From Clostridia bacterium (GTDB lineage: Bacteria > Bacillota > Clostridia > TANB77 > CAG-465): DNA of 64,000 nt. The notes below the pieces were generated by a model. That model was not told the DNA's origin. It did not search any database and saw only the letters and a list, made by a program, of their open reading frames with translations. Shown here piece after piece: positions 53,258-60,412 of the stretch (positions within the stretch are counted from its first letter, which is position 1; every line of letters begins with the position of its first letter). Location of the stretch: the NCBI GenBank assembly GCA_900772475.1, contig CAAHEI010000105.1, positions 27,721 through 91,720 on the forward strand, in the 5' to 3' direction. The position numbers and the translations under genes are program-made.

Positions 53258-53653
53258 TTACTCTCCTTTTACTTCTTCCTCGGCTTGTTCTTTGAAATAA
53301 TTCATTTTAACTATTAAATAATCATTATCATTATATATATCTTTGCATAATTTATATAGTTCATCGCCTTCCACAGAAACAAGATAATTGCAAGCCAATT
53401 CCAATGCTTTCTCTGCCACTTCTAGTCGGTGTTGTAGGTCGGCAATCTGAGTATTTTTTTCTTCTAATATTTGGTTGTCTTCAATTTTTGAAACTCTATG
53501 CAATAATATATGCGAATATGTCTTAACTTCTGTTTTGACACTGCATTCATCCCTCCTATTGTAGGGATTTTTATAAAATTTAGTAATTGTTCCAGTGAGT
53601 AAACTAGTCCCTAATACAAACTTAACTTTATCTCCTATTTTTAAGTTACTCAT
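53258..53653 (-). CDS. Small SH3-like plus coiled-coil protein
   Basis: The 131-residue protein has an SH3-type N-terminal barrel (KIGDKVKFVLGTSLLTGTI) and a helical tail (DLQHRLEVAEKALELACNY) that is related to the tail of the next gene's product (53650). Such shared modules are frequent in phage early genes. The function is unknown. Confidence 0.55.
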   Translation of the reverse strand: MSNLKIGDKVKFVLGTSLLTGTITKFYKNPYNRRDECSVKTEVKTYSHILLHRVSKIEDNQILEEKNTQIADLQHRLEVAEKALELACNYLVSVEGDELYKLCKDIYNDNDYLIVKMNYFKEQAEEEVKGE

Positions 53654-54108
53654 ACTTCTTCTCCTTTTATTTCAGCGAGTTTCTGCTCTGCTTCTGCAAT
53701 AAAATAATCGTGATAGTTATTAAATTCAGTTCCACTATACTCTTTGCCACCCCAATCATCTCGTGGGTCGCAAGCAAGTTCAAATGCTTTTTCTAGCACA
53801 ATCGCCTTTTCTTTTAGTTCGGCAAGTTCTTGTTCAAGGTCATAATTATCATTTGCCAACTTTATATTTCTTGAACTATATTCTTTTATGAAATCTTCTA
53901 AATTGTCAATTCCATACTTTTCCATCACATCTTCTAACTCGCCAAGTTTGTTTATAAACTTCCCAGAAAGACAAGTAACATGAGGAGCGGTTTCCCACTT
54001 GAAATCACCAATCATTATGGTATTGCTCTGAGTTGATACACTTAACAAATTTTCTCCATCACAAGGTAATATATATTCCCCATTTTGTTTTTCAGTCAAT
54101 CTTTCCAT
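53650..54108 (-). CDS. Conserved phage early protein (MERLTEKQ type)
   Basis: The 152-residue protein begins MERLTEKQNGEYILPCD, a start common to many Bacillota prophage proteins of unknown function. The C-terminal helix (KAIVLEKAFELACD, AEAEQKLAEIKGE) is shared with the gene at 53258, so the two arose by module exchange or duplication. AAGGAGAAAT precedes it. Confidence 0.6.
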   Translation of the reverse strand: MERLTEKQNGEYILPCDGENLLSVSTQSNTIMIGDFKWETAPHVTCLSGKFINKLGELEDVMEKYGIDNLEDFIKEYSSRNIKLANDNYDLEQELAELKEKAIVLEKAFELACDPRDDWGGKEYSGTEFNNYHDYFIAEAEQKLAEIKGEEV

Positions 54109-54109
54109 T

Positions 54110-54439
54110 CTATTTCTCCTTTTTCACAATTTGGTGCCAATATGGTTCAATCACATACTCATTTGGTGGCAAGAAAATTCGCATAAGTCCAGAACCACGC
54201 AAGCAGTCAATTCCAACTCTATTCCATTTACTTTCCATAATGATTGAGAATGTATCATATCCGTAGCAAATTCCCACTGGTTCATTTCCGTTGCAAGCCA
54301 CAACAAAGAAAACATTGTAGCCACTCTGGTCGTGTCTTTTAGTTGGCAACAATACAATGCTATCAACATCAAATTCTCTTGTTCCTTGAAAACAATCTAA
54401 TTCTTCAAATTGCTTTCTTGTCATTTTATTTATATCCAT
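54110..54439 (-). CDS. Hypothetical beta-rich protein
   Basis: ATG 54439 follows AGGTGAG; the in-frame ATG 54448 has no site. The 109-residue product starts with a helix (KMTRKQFEELDCFQG) and has a strand-rich core (SGYNVFFVVACNGNEPVGICYG). No family is recognised. Confidence 0.5.
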   Translation of the reverse strand: MDINKMTRKQFEELDCFQGTREFDVDSIVLLPTKRHDQSGYNVFFVVACNGNEPVGICYGYDTFSIIMESKWNRVGIDCLRGSGLMRIFLPPNEYVIEPYWHQIVKKEK

Positions 54440-54440
54440 T

Positions 54441-54716
54441 CTACTCACCTACCTTTTCTACTAAATCTAAATGTTCCCAATTCCTTATGTTTTCTGGGCG
54501 TTTTTCAATATCATATTTAATTTTGTTATAATATGATTTAAATTGTAATAATGAAATAATAAAACAAGGGATAAAACACAAGAAAAATAAAATATAACCA
54601 AATGTGTAACCAAGTATTAATCCGAGATATTCATTGTCAAAAATGTTTTCAACAAAATTCAATTTATCATAAGTAAGTTTTTTTAACACTTTTCTTTTTT
54701 TAATTTTATATTTCAT
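54441..54716 (-). CDS. Small membrane protein
   Basis: The 91-residue protein has a very basic N-terminus (KYKIKKRKVLKKLTYDKL) and one or two membrane helices (about 31-62, LGLILGYTFGYILFFLCFIPCF). It may be an early membrane-targeted factor or superinfection protein. It overlaps the next gene by eleven bases. Confidence 0.55.
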   Translation of the reverse strand: MKYKIKKRKVLKKLTYDKLNFVENIFDNEYLGLILGYTFGYILFFLCFIPCFIISLLQFKSYYNKIKYDIEKRPENIRNWEHLDLVEKVGE

Positions 54717-55038
54717 TGCTTTCTCCTTTCACTTGGTCTAAAAATCTTGTTAAACCAATATTATAAACAACTCTCCTATTCTTTGAAATAACTGATATTG
54801 TATGGCTATGTTTCTTCATATAGTCATTAACTTGTTCCACCACTTCTTCTCTCACTTGCTGTTTTAGGGAGTGCGTAGTGAGAAGTGGACAACCACTGAG
54901 CCTTTTTTCTTTTAATGTTTCATCTGGGATATAAAAGCCACCATCTCCAATTCCTTGACACCAATAGCATAAATCACCTCTACAACAAAATCCACATTCT
55001 TTGCAATTATTTGGCATTTCATCTACATAGATTTTCAT
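54706..55038 (-). CDS. Cysteine-rich protein
   Basis: ATG 55038 follows GGAGGGG and overlaps the HNH gene's stop by one base. The 110-residue protein has a cysteine cluster (NNCKECGFCCRGDLCYWC) near residues 10-27 that should bind zinc or an iron-sulfur cluster, of a kind common in gut-phage early genes. The C-terminal helix is basic. The function is unknown. Confidence 0.6.
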   Translation of the reverse strand: MKIYVDEMPNNCKECGFCCRGDLCYWCQGIGDGGFYIPDETLKEKRLSGCPLLTTHSLKQQVREEVVEQVNDYMKKHSHTISVISKNRRVVYNIGLTRFLDQVKGESNEI

Positions 55039-55571
55039 TATTTCCCCTCCAAACTTTCGACATAGCACCAAATAAATTCTCCTGTTCTTTTTTGCCTATT
55101 TTTAAGAACCGCAACTATATTTGATGCGGGTATATTTGTTTCTTTACTTGCTTCTCTAATGCTATTAAATATTTTAATGACATTACCTGTAAGAAAATCA
55201 ATTTGTTTAACCTTTTTCTTTTTATTATTATTTGCAATTTCATAAGCAGAAAGAGCATTAAGAACTTTGTTTGCGTGTTCTACATTTTCCTTTGCTGTGA
55301 CCCATTCTAAATTACTAATATGATTATTTTTTGTATTGCCATCTTTATGATTTACCATAGGTTTATTATCTGTGTTTGGAATAAATGTTTCTGCAACTAA
55401 TCTATGAATAAATTTTCTAATCTTATTTCCATTTTTATATAAGTCAACATATAAATATCCACACCCAGCACCATTAGAAGTGGCAATTTTAACTTTGTTA
55501 GTCTTTATGTTCTTTACTATTCCTTTATGAGATATTGAATAATTTTCAAAACCTTTAATTATCTGTTCCAT
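55038..55571 (-). CDS. HNH homing endonuclease (NUMOD4-HNH-NUMOD1)
   Basis: The 177-residue protein has a NUMOD4-like start (ENYSISHKGIVKNIKT), the HNH core HRLVAETFIPN...VNHKDGN...NLEWVT (56-92), and a NUMOD1-like DNA-binding end (SIREASKETNIPASNIVAVL). It would nick or cut a specific DNA site and spread itself between phage genomes. It overlaps the ASCH gene by 17 bases, which suggests insertion next to that gene without loss of function. Confidence 0.85.
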   Translation of the reverse strand: MEQIIKGFENYSISHKGIVKNIKTNKVKIATSNGAGCGYLYVDLYKNGNKIRKFIHRLVAETFIPNTDNKPMVNHKDGNTKNNHISNLEWVTAKENVEHANKVLNALSAYEIANNNKKKKVKQIDFLTGNVIKIFNSIREASKETNIPASNIVAVLKNRQKRTGEFIWCYVESLEGK

Positions 55572-56148
55572 TTACATACCCCCAAGATTGAAAAGGTCTT
55601 TTTAATGGTTCTTTCTTTAATGAATACATCACAACCCCATTACTATAATTTGGAACATTGTGTGTAAACTCACTCAACTTTTTCGGATTATCATAAATTT
55701 TCAAATCTTCAATGTGCAAAGCATAAATAATTCCATTACCACAATATTTCATTAAATCTTCTATACTAACACACGATTTCTCACTAATGTCGCAAATGTG
55801 CATCACTTCTGGTGTCCAATAAGGTTGCCAGTATGAGATATTTTTAAGTGTAAACTCGGCAACAATCTTGCCATTACCATATTCACCAGCATTTATTGTT
55901 CTGCCATCCGCCCAAGTAGAGTGTTCACTAATAGGCTTATAATTTTCCCAATTATAGAAATATTGCAAAGTAGGTTTTGCTTTTGTGCAATAAATATACC
56001 ATTTGCTAGGTTCTGGCTTTATTGATGTCTTTCCTTCCAAATATTCTTTCCATTCTTTTGGAATGGTTGTTCTTATCTCAAGGGTTTTTTCACCATTAAG
56101 TATTTTTTCCACAAATTCGGGTTTTATGCTAATTAAAATTGATTTCAT
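55555..56148 (-). CDS. ASCH / PUA-like domain protein
   Basis: The 197-residue protein begins SILISIKPEFVEKILNGEKTLEIR, typical of ASCH domains, followed by YIYCTKAKP and VAEFTLKNISYW, and ends RPFQSWGYV. ASCH domains bind RNA or modified nucleotides and occur widely in phages. Its own promoter with the shared palindrome lies upstream. Its place beside rtcB may imply work in RNA metabolism, which is inference. Confidence 0.75.
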   Translation of the reverse strand: MKSILISIKPEFVEKILNGEKTLEIRTTIPKEWKEYLEGKTSIKPEPSKWYIYCTKAKPTLQYFYNWENYKPISEHSTWADGRTINAGEYGNGKIVAEFTLKNISYWQPYWTPEVMHICDISEKSCVSIEDLMKYCGNGIIYALHIEDLKIYDNPKKLSEFTHNVPNYSNGVVMYSLKKEPLKRPFQSWGYVNGTDN

Positions 56149-56178
56149 TTATTTCTCCCTTTCATCTTCTATACTGAT

Positions 56179-56207
56179 AGTATACCATTTATTTGACAAA
56201 ATGTCAA
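56179..56207 (-). promoter_or_regulatory. Sigma-70 promoter with palindromic operator
   Basis: On the minus strand TTGACA, 17 bases, TATACT, with the palindrome TTGACATTTTGTCAA (56193-56207) identical to that of the promoter at 50298. It drives the ASCH gene and those after it. Confidence 0.85.
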
Positions 56208-56221
56208 GTAATTTCACGAGA

Positions 56222-56252
56222 TAAAAAAAATAAAACCCAAAATTAATTGGGT
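56222..56252 (-). terminator. Terminator after rtcB
   Basis: On the minus strand ACCCAA pairs with TTGGGT, followed by a long T-rich run (TTTTATTTTTTTT). It begins right at the rtcB stop and isolates the RNA-repair block from the promoter at 56179. Confidence 0.8.
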
Positions 56253-57449
56253 CTATTCTTTTGCTTTAAAATTAAAAACCGGTTTAATAATTTCTAAAAT
56301 ATCCACAGTATCTTTAATATTGTCAATAATTTCCTGCATTGGTTTATATGCCATTGGTGCTTCATCTATCGTTTCTTCACAAACAGAAGTAGTATAAATA
56401 CCATCCATTGTTTTTGCATAATTTTCTAGTTTAAATTTTTCTCGTGCTTCGTTTCTTGACATAATTCTACCAGCCCCATGTGGAGCAGAACAATTCCATT
56501 CCTCATTCCCTTTTCCTCGACCAATAATACAACCATCTCGCATATTTATAGGGATTAAGACAATTTCGTCTTTGTTAGCCCTAATTGCACCTTTTCTCGC
56601 CATATTCTTATCATCAATGTAATTATGGATTGTTTCATTGACTTCACTTTGATTAAATGCAATTCCTAAAAATAAACATATGTGACCAAGCATATAATAG
56701 CGATTGAAAGTTGCCCACGATTGACATAATTTCATATCGTGCAAGTAATCATCTCTATCTTGTCCCTCGATATAGCATAAATCTTTTGGTAGTTTTGTTT
56801 TTCCTTTATATTTATTTTTTAAATCAATAAGTGCTTGTTCAATTTTTGTTGATTCGCCTTTTGATTTTAAATCTGCAATAATTTGTTTGCGTTCTTCTTC
56901 CATTTCTTTTTCAAAAGAACAATTTTTAATCGCTTTCTCTTGATAAATTTCACAAACTTGTTTCCCTAAATTTCTGCTACCAGAATGTATTACTATATAT
57001 AAATCACCATTTTTTGCTTTATCAATTTCAATGAAATGATTTCCACCCCCAAGTGAACATAAAGATTTTTGTAAATACCTATCAGAATTTTTTAATTGTT
57101 TATAACAATATAAATCTTCAATATCTACAGGGACAGTATATTCTGTTTCATTTACATTCATTCCACTAGGAATGTTGGTGCGAATAAAATTATCTAGTTT
57201 TTCAAAATCAATTTCTTTTAACCCAGTATTATACCAAGTCATACCACAGCCAATATCAACGCCAATTAAATTTGGAGTGATTTTATCTCCTAAATTAGCA
57301 GTGAAACCAATTACACACCCAGCCCCCGCATGAACATCTGGCATAATTCTAACCTTGCAATCTTTGTAAACATCCTGTTCCATTAATAAGTTTATTTGGT
57401 CTAATGCTTTTTGTTCGATATTTGATGTGAAAATTTTTAAATCTTTCAT
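56253..57449 (-). CDS. rtcB: RNA ligase RtcB
   Basis: ATG 57449 follows GGAGAAAATT. The 398-residue enzyme joins 2',3'-cyclic phosphate or 3'-phosphate RNA ends to 5'-OH ends with GTP and Mn2+. It shows MPDVHAGAG (H40), the metal site GVDIGCGM (D65, C68), GGGNHFIE (134-141), HSGSRNLG (155-162) and the guanylated histidine in SAPHGAGR (H324). No archease gene is seen. The start of the gene lies 22 bases downstream of the tRNA-Ile gene. Phage RtcB may repair tRNAs cut by host anticodon nucleases. Confidence 0.95.
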   Translation of the reverse strand: MKDLKIFTSNIEQKALDQINLLMEQDVYKDCKVRIMPDVHAGAGCVIGFTANLGDKITPNLIGVDIGCGMTWYNTGLKEIDFEKLDNFIRTNIPSGMNVNETEYTVPVDIEDLYCYKQLKNSDRYLQKSLCSLGGGNHFIEIDKAKNGDLYIVIHSGSRNLGKQVCEIYQEKAIKNCSFEKEMEEERKQIIADLKSKGESTKIEQALIDLKNKYKGKTKLPKDLCYIEGQDRDDYLHDMKLCQSWATFNRYYMLGHICLFLGIAFNQSEVNETIHNYIDDKNMARKGAIRANKDEIVLIPINMRDGCIIGRGKGNEEWNCSAPHGAGRIMSRNEAREKFKLENYAKTMDGIYTTSVCEETIDEAPMAYKPMQEIIDNIKDTVDILEIIKPVFNFKAKE

Positions 57450-57471
57450 AATTTTCTCCAAAAAAAATAAT

Positions 57472-57547
57472 TGGTAGGGAAGGTTGGATTTGAACCAACG
57501 ACCACCGCTTTATAAGAACGGCACTCTAACCACTGAGTTACTTCCCT
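57472..57547 (-). tRNA. tRNA-Ile (anticodon UAU), CCA encoded
   Basis: The acceptor AGGGAAG pairs with CTTCCCT, the D arm begins ACTC, the anticodon arm is CCGTT-CTTATAA-AGCGG (one G-U pair) with anticodon UAU, and the T arm GTTGG-TTCAAAT-CCAAC is perfect; the 3' CCA is encoded. It reads AUA, which is used very often in this genome. A UAU anticodon does not need the lysidine modification used by the normal bacterial AUA-reading tRNA. Confidence 0.95.
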
Positions 57548-57685
57548 ATGTTGAGTTATTACACCCTTTTACGCTAATTATCAATAACTCGAAGTTTTTC
57601 ACAACTAAATACTGCTACCAGACAATATACACTTTAAACAAAATACCATACATAGCATACATTGTCCATATTTAGAATTTGGGTT
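57548..57685 (-). other. Spacer between tRNA-Ile and tRNA-like element
   Basis: No ORF on the minus strand; there is a clear hairpin (GAGTTATT pairing with AATAACTC, near 57552-57590). The segment may be the 3' part of the structured RNA or a processing spacer. Confidence 0.4.
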
Positions 57686-57791
57686 TGGCGACAAGGGTTG
57701 GACTCGGACCAACATTACAATGCTATTCCCTGCAGACTATTCACATTCTCCCACTGATATGTGGGCGATTTTACCTTAAATCTACCTTGCC
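57686..57791 (-). ncRNA. tRNA-like element with CCA end
   Basis: The acceptor GGCAAGG pairs with CCTTGTC (one G-U), and GCCA follows. The D-arm-like hairpin GATT-TAAGGTAA-AATC and the T arm GTTGG-TCCGAGT-CCAAC are good. The anticodon-like stem CCCAC-GTGGG, however, closes a six-base loop (ATATCA), and about 35 bases with a nested hairpin take the place of the variable arm. I do not think it is a normal tRNA. A tRNA mimic at the end of the larger RNA, or a degenerate Ser/Leu-type tRNA, are the options. Confidence 0.5.
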
Positions 57792-58150
57792 AAATTGCCA
57801 GTATTTCCTGGCAGTCAACAATATTGAGACAGGGTAAATGTTCTATATTGTATCAAAGTTTTGATGGCTCAAGGACTTCCACCTTGAGATAATTACCGCT
57901 TTTATTTATACACCTGTACGCAATCAGTTTCGGTGTACAATCTTGTGTCTTTTCGGTTTTTGAGTAACTAGTATGTGTCGGCACTACAACAACAAAGAAC
58001 AATAATTCAAAAAGATGTTGTTGCGGCTAGTTCTTCTTATAGTCATAGCCAACAGCCCAAAAACTTAACTACTCGTTATACCCACCACTAAGGTGTATCG
58101 CATATCAAATGCTAATAAATATAATGAGCAGGATTTCCACCACCACCATT
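57686..58150 (-). ncRNA. Large structured non-coding RNA (ROOL/GOLLD-like candidate)
   Basis: About 465 bases between recT and the tRNA-Ile gene hold no ORF but many hairpins on the minus strand: GGCTA/TAGCC (58025-58051), CAACAAC/GTTGTTG (57987-58023), TACACC/GGTGTA (57909-57937), CTCAAGG/CCTTGAG with a seven-base loop (57868-57888), ATCAAA/TTTGAT (57852-57865), ACAATAT/ATATTGT (57818-57851), GCCAG/CTGGC (57797-57812), and the tRNA-like 3' end. The size, phage context and neighbouring tRNA recall ROOL and GOLLD RNAs, which form large multimers. I cannot confirm the family by sequence. Confidence 0.6.
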
Positions 58151-58159
58151 TCTATTAAA

Positions 58160-59239
58160 TTATTTTTTCACACGAACACGAATTGTCTTTTTACCATCTG
58201 GGTGGACTTGATAAGCCTTGTTTCCATTTGGGTAATCTTCCTTAGTATAAATATCTTTATTTTGTAAATATTCCCCATAATAAATTATTTTTACATCTGG
58301 GTCATTTTCTTCTTGTATTTCGGCTTGTGCATTTTCTTCAGATTTTTTTTCTTCCGCAGGTTCTACAACTATTGTGTCTTCCACAACGGTTTCTTTCGGT
58401 TCTTCTGAATTTATGTCGTAAACTTTTGTGGTGTCGATTACATCAGTATCATTTTCATTATCAACATAAATTGCTTCTTCCTTGCCGTCTTTTCTTTGAA
58501 TAACTGCTTGGTCGAATTTAATTGCATCTTGTAATTCAAAACTTGTTGGTCCATACTTGGAAATCAATTGTTTCAATAGAGTCTTCCGACACATTGCGTC
58601 AAAATTGTTCGTCCACTGATCGTCAGCAGTATTTCTCGTTTTTATCGCATTTTGGTGAGCCTTGCTATATTTATTTGCATGTGCCTTAAATTTATCTATT
58701 CCCCAATATTCCTTTTTAATCATCCCATTAGTTAATTGGAAAGCAGCCATATAACCAATAGTTTCAAGTTTATCTCTATCTGGTGATGGATTCCATTTTA
58801 TTTCTACTTCACCAAAAATATCCTTGCCTACAACTTCACCCTTTTTCACATCGGAAACATTTAATCTAACATATTTATTCGTTCTATATGCCAAATCAAC
58901 GAATCCTTTGCTACCCATTTGGAATGTTGCAACTTTTTCACCATCTTTATTTTTATATGGAATTATATAAGAATAAGACAAGTTGCTGTCTAATGGAAAA
59001 TTATATGTTGCTGTTTTCAATAAACAATTGAATAAACTGTTTGGTTCACAATCTTTTAAATTTGCATTTTGAGACACAACCAAAGCATTGCCAATAAATG
59101 TTTGAACTCTATTTTTACCAAGAGTTTCCATTATTGTGTTTTTTATCTCTGGTGTTGCAATTAACTCCTTAAACGATAATACTGGATTTTGATTATCTTT
59201 TTTTGCAACTACATTGTTGCTTTTTGCTAATGTTGCCAT
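58160..59239 (-). CDS. recT: RecT-family single-strand annealing protein
   Basis: The 359-residue protein matches RecT in order: SFKELIATPEIKNTIMETLG, NPLFNC-like LFNCLLKTATYNFPLD, SYIIPYKNKDG.KVATFQMGSKGFVDLAYR, then a conserved CRKTLLKQLISKYGP end (about 210-225). It anneals complementary strands during recombination and replication. It lies after the SSB gene in the same operon. The C-terminal 100 residues are a low-complexity acidic linker and a basic end, an extension beyond the usual RecT length. Confidence 0.9.
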   Translation of the reverse strand: MATLAKSNNVVAKKDNQNPVLSFKELIATPEIKNTIMETLGKNRVQTFIGNALVVSQNANLKDCEPNSLFNCLLKTATYNFPLDSNLSYSYIIPYKNKDGEKVATFQMGSKGFVDLAYRTNKYVRLNVSDVKKGEVVGKDIFGEVEIKWNPSPDRDKLETIGYMAAFQLTNGMIKKEYWGIDKFKAHANKYSKAHQNAIKTRNTADDQWTNNFDAMCRKTLLKQLISKYGPTSFELQDAIKFDQAVIQRKDGKEEAIYVDNENDTDVIDTTKVYDINSEEPKETVVEDTIVVEPAEEKKSEENAQAEIQEENDPDVKIIYYGEYLQNKDIYTKEDYPNGNKAYQVHPDGKKTIRVRVKK

Positions 59240-59275
59240 TTTTTCTTCTCCTAAATTAAAATTTATTTTTATTGA

Positions 59276-59668
59276 TTAGAAAGGTAGATCTTCTCCAATA
59301 TTGTTTAATTGATTATCATCCGGTAAATTTTCTGGTTGAACATCGGTATGTTCCCCATTTTCATTTTTTGGGGTTGAATATAATTCAATCTCATCAACAA
59401 TAACACTTGTGCTTGTTTTTGTCTCACCATTTTTTTCATAATTACTATATTGAAATGGTCCGCTAACGGCAATTCTACTTCCCTTTGAAATAAAAGGCTT
59501 TATTAGAGATGTGACTCTTGTACCAAAACAAACTAGATTAAACCAGTCGGTTATATCTGAATTCCCTTGTCTGCGAACTGCCAAACTTAATCTGGCAACT
59601 TCTTTTCCATCTTGCGTAACTGAGAATGATGTTTTGCCAACAATTCCCGATAAATAAATTCTATTCAT
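59276..59668 (-). CDS. ssb: Single-stranded DNA-binding protein
   Basis: The 130-residue protein has the OB-fold start NRIYLSGIVGK, WFNLVCFGTRV, and GSRIAVSGPFQYSNYEKNG, and a flexible C-terminus that ends in the acidic tip IGEDLPF, used to recruit partners. It coats single-stranded DNA during replication and helps RecT. AAAGGAG and a strong promoter lie upstream. Confidence 0.92.
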   Translation of the reverse strand: MNRIYLSGIVGKTSFSVTQDGKEVARLSLAVRRQGNSDITDWFNLVCFGTRVTSLIKPFISKGSRIAVSGPFQYSNYEKNGETKTSTSVIVDEIELYSTPKNENGEHTDVQPENLPDDNQLNNIGEDLPF

Positions 59669-59700
59669 TTTATTATTTTCTCCTTTAAATTATTAAATAT

Positions 59701-59729
59701 ATTATACCAAAAATTCTTAAAAATGTCAA
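59701..59729 (-). promoter_or_regulatory. Perfect sigma-70 promoter for ssb-recT
   Basis: On the minus strand TTGACA, 17 bases, TATAAT, about 30 bases before the ssb start. The TTGACATTTTT shares only the left half of the palindrome present in the other two promoters. Confidence 0.9.
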
Positions 59730-59742
59730 ATGAATTGGCACG

Positions 59743-60042
59743 TTAGGTGTTGCTATTTTCTTCAAAATAGTCTTTTGTGATGTCGGTCAATTTTATTTTG
59801 TCCAAGTCAAAATATTCTATCTGGTTTGAGACTTCGGTCTCGCTTAAAACCAACGAACACCCAAAATATATTTTATATCCATAAGTGAAACAATCAACAA
59901 TTTTAAACTCGCCCATATTTTCATAGGTATTTTCATCCGAAAATTTTTCGCTTTGCTCATATGGTGTAAAGACTTCTTTTATTTGCCAAATTGAGAATAT
60001 CTTATCTTTTGAGTTCTCAAGCCATTTTTCTAAACTATTTAT
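59743..60042 (-). CDS. 99-residue ORF without a standard start codon
   Basis: The frame is open from just inside the preceding gene's end (60035 stop) for 99 codons, and it encodes a plausible mixed protein (INSLEKWLENSKDKIF, FGCSLVLSETEVS). No ATG, GTG or TTG occurs before an ATG at codon 43. The first codons are ATA ATA AAT, located 10 bases after GGGGG. Its placement (overlap of 4-8 bases) is typical of translational coupling. An AUA start or a frame change in the upstream gene would explain it. Confidence 0.4.
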   Translation of the reverse strand: MNSLEKWLENSKDKIFSIWQIKEVFTPYEQSEKFSDENTYENMGEFKIVDCFTYGYKIYFGCSLVLSETEVSNQIEYFDLDKIKLTDITKDYFEENSNT

Positions 60043-60412
60043 TATTTTTTATCCCCCAAATCCTATTTTTAATATGATTATTTATGCCATCTACAATAGT
60101 ATCACTCGTATTTGCATTTGATATATTCGCCATATTTACCAAAGCATTTGATTTTAAGGGATATTCTGCCGACAAGGTAGGTCCTGGAGTGGGATAAACA
60201 TTCTTCTTTTCTATCCCAAACAACTCGTTTGCATCGATACCATACATCATACACATTTTTATTACAACATTAAATTGGCTTGGAATATGCCCTTGCTCGC
60301 AATATTGATATTGCCTTTGTGTCAAACCCAAAAAATCTGCCACAAACTTTTGTGTATATTTATTTTTTAACCTTAACTCTTTAAGTTTTCCTGAAAAATT
60401 ATTTTTTGTCAT
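60035..60412 (-). CDS. XRE-type HTH transcriptional regulator
   Basis: The 125-residue protein has the Cro/CI-type helix-turn-helix LKELRLKNKYTQKFVADFLGL..QYQYCEQG (residues 10-42) and a Ser/Asn-rich C-terminal half. It is a candidate regulator of early gene expression, and the palindromic operators at 50312 and 56193 are possible targets. No protease-cleavage domain of the CI type is visible. Confidence 0.75.
   Translation of the reverse strand: MTKNNFSGKLKELRLKNKYTQKFVADFLGLTQRQYQYCEQGHIPSQFNVVIKMCMMYGIDANELFGIEKKNVYPTPGPTLSAEYPLKSNALVNMANISNANTSDTIVDGINNHIKNRIWGIKNNK

Noticed and set aside
57686..58150. tmRNA, RNase P RNA or group I intron
   Set aside because: No tmRNA-type GGxTTCGAC start or tag frame, no RNase P consensus boxes, and a GACTAT/ATAGTC pairing that lies too far apart and lacks the other group I core elements.
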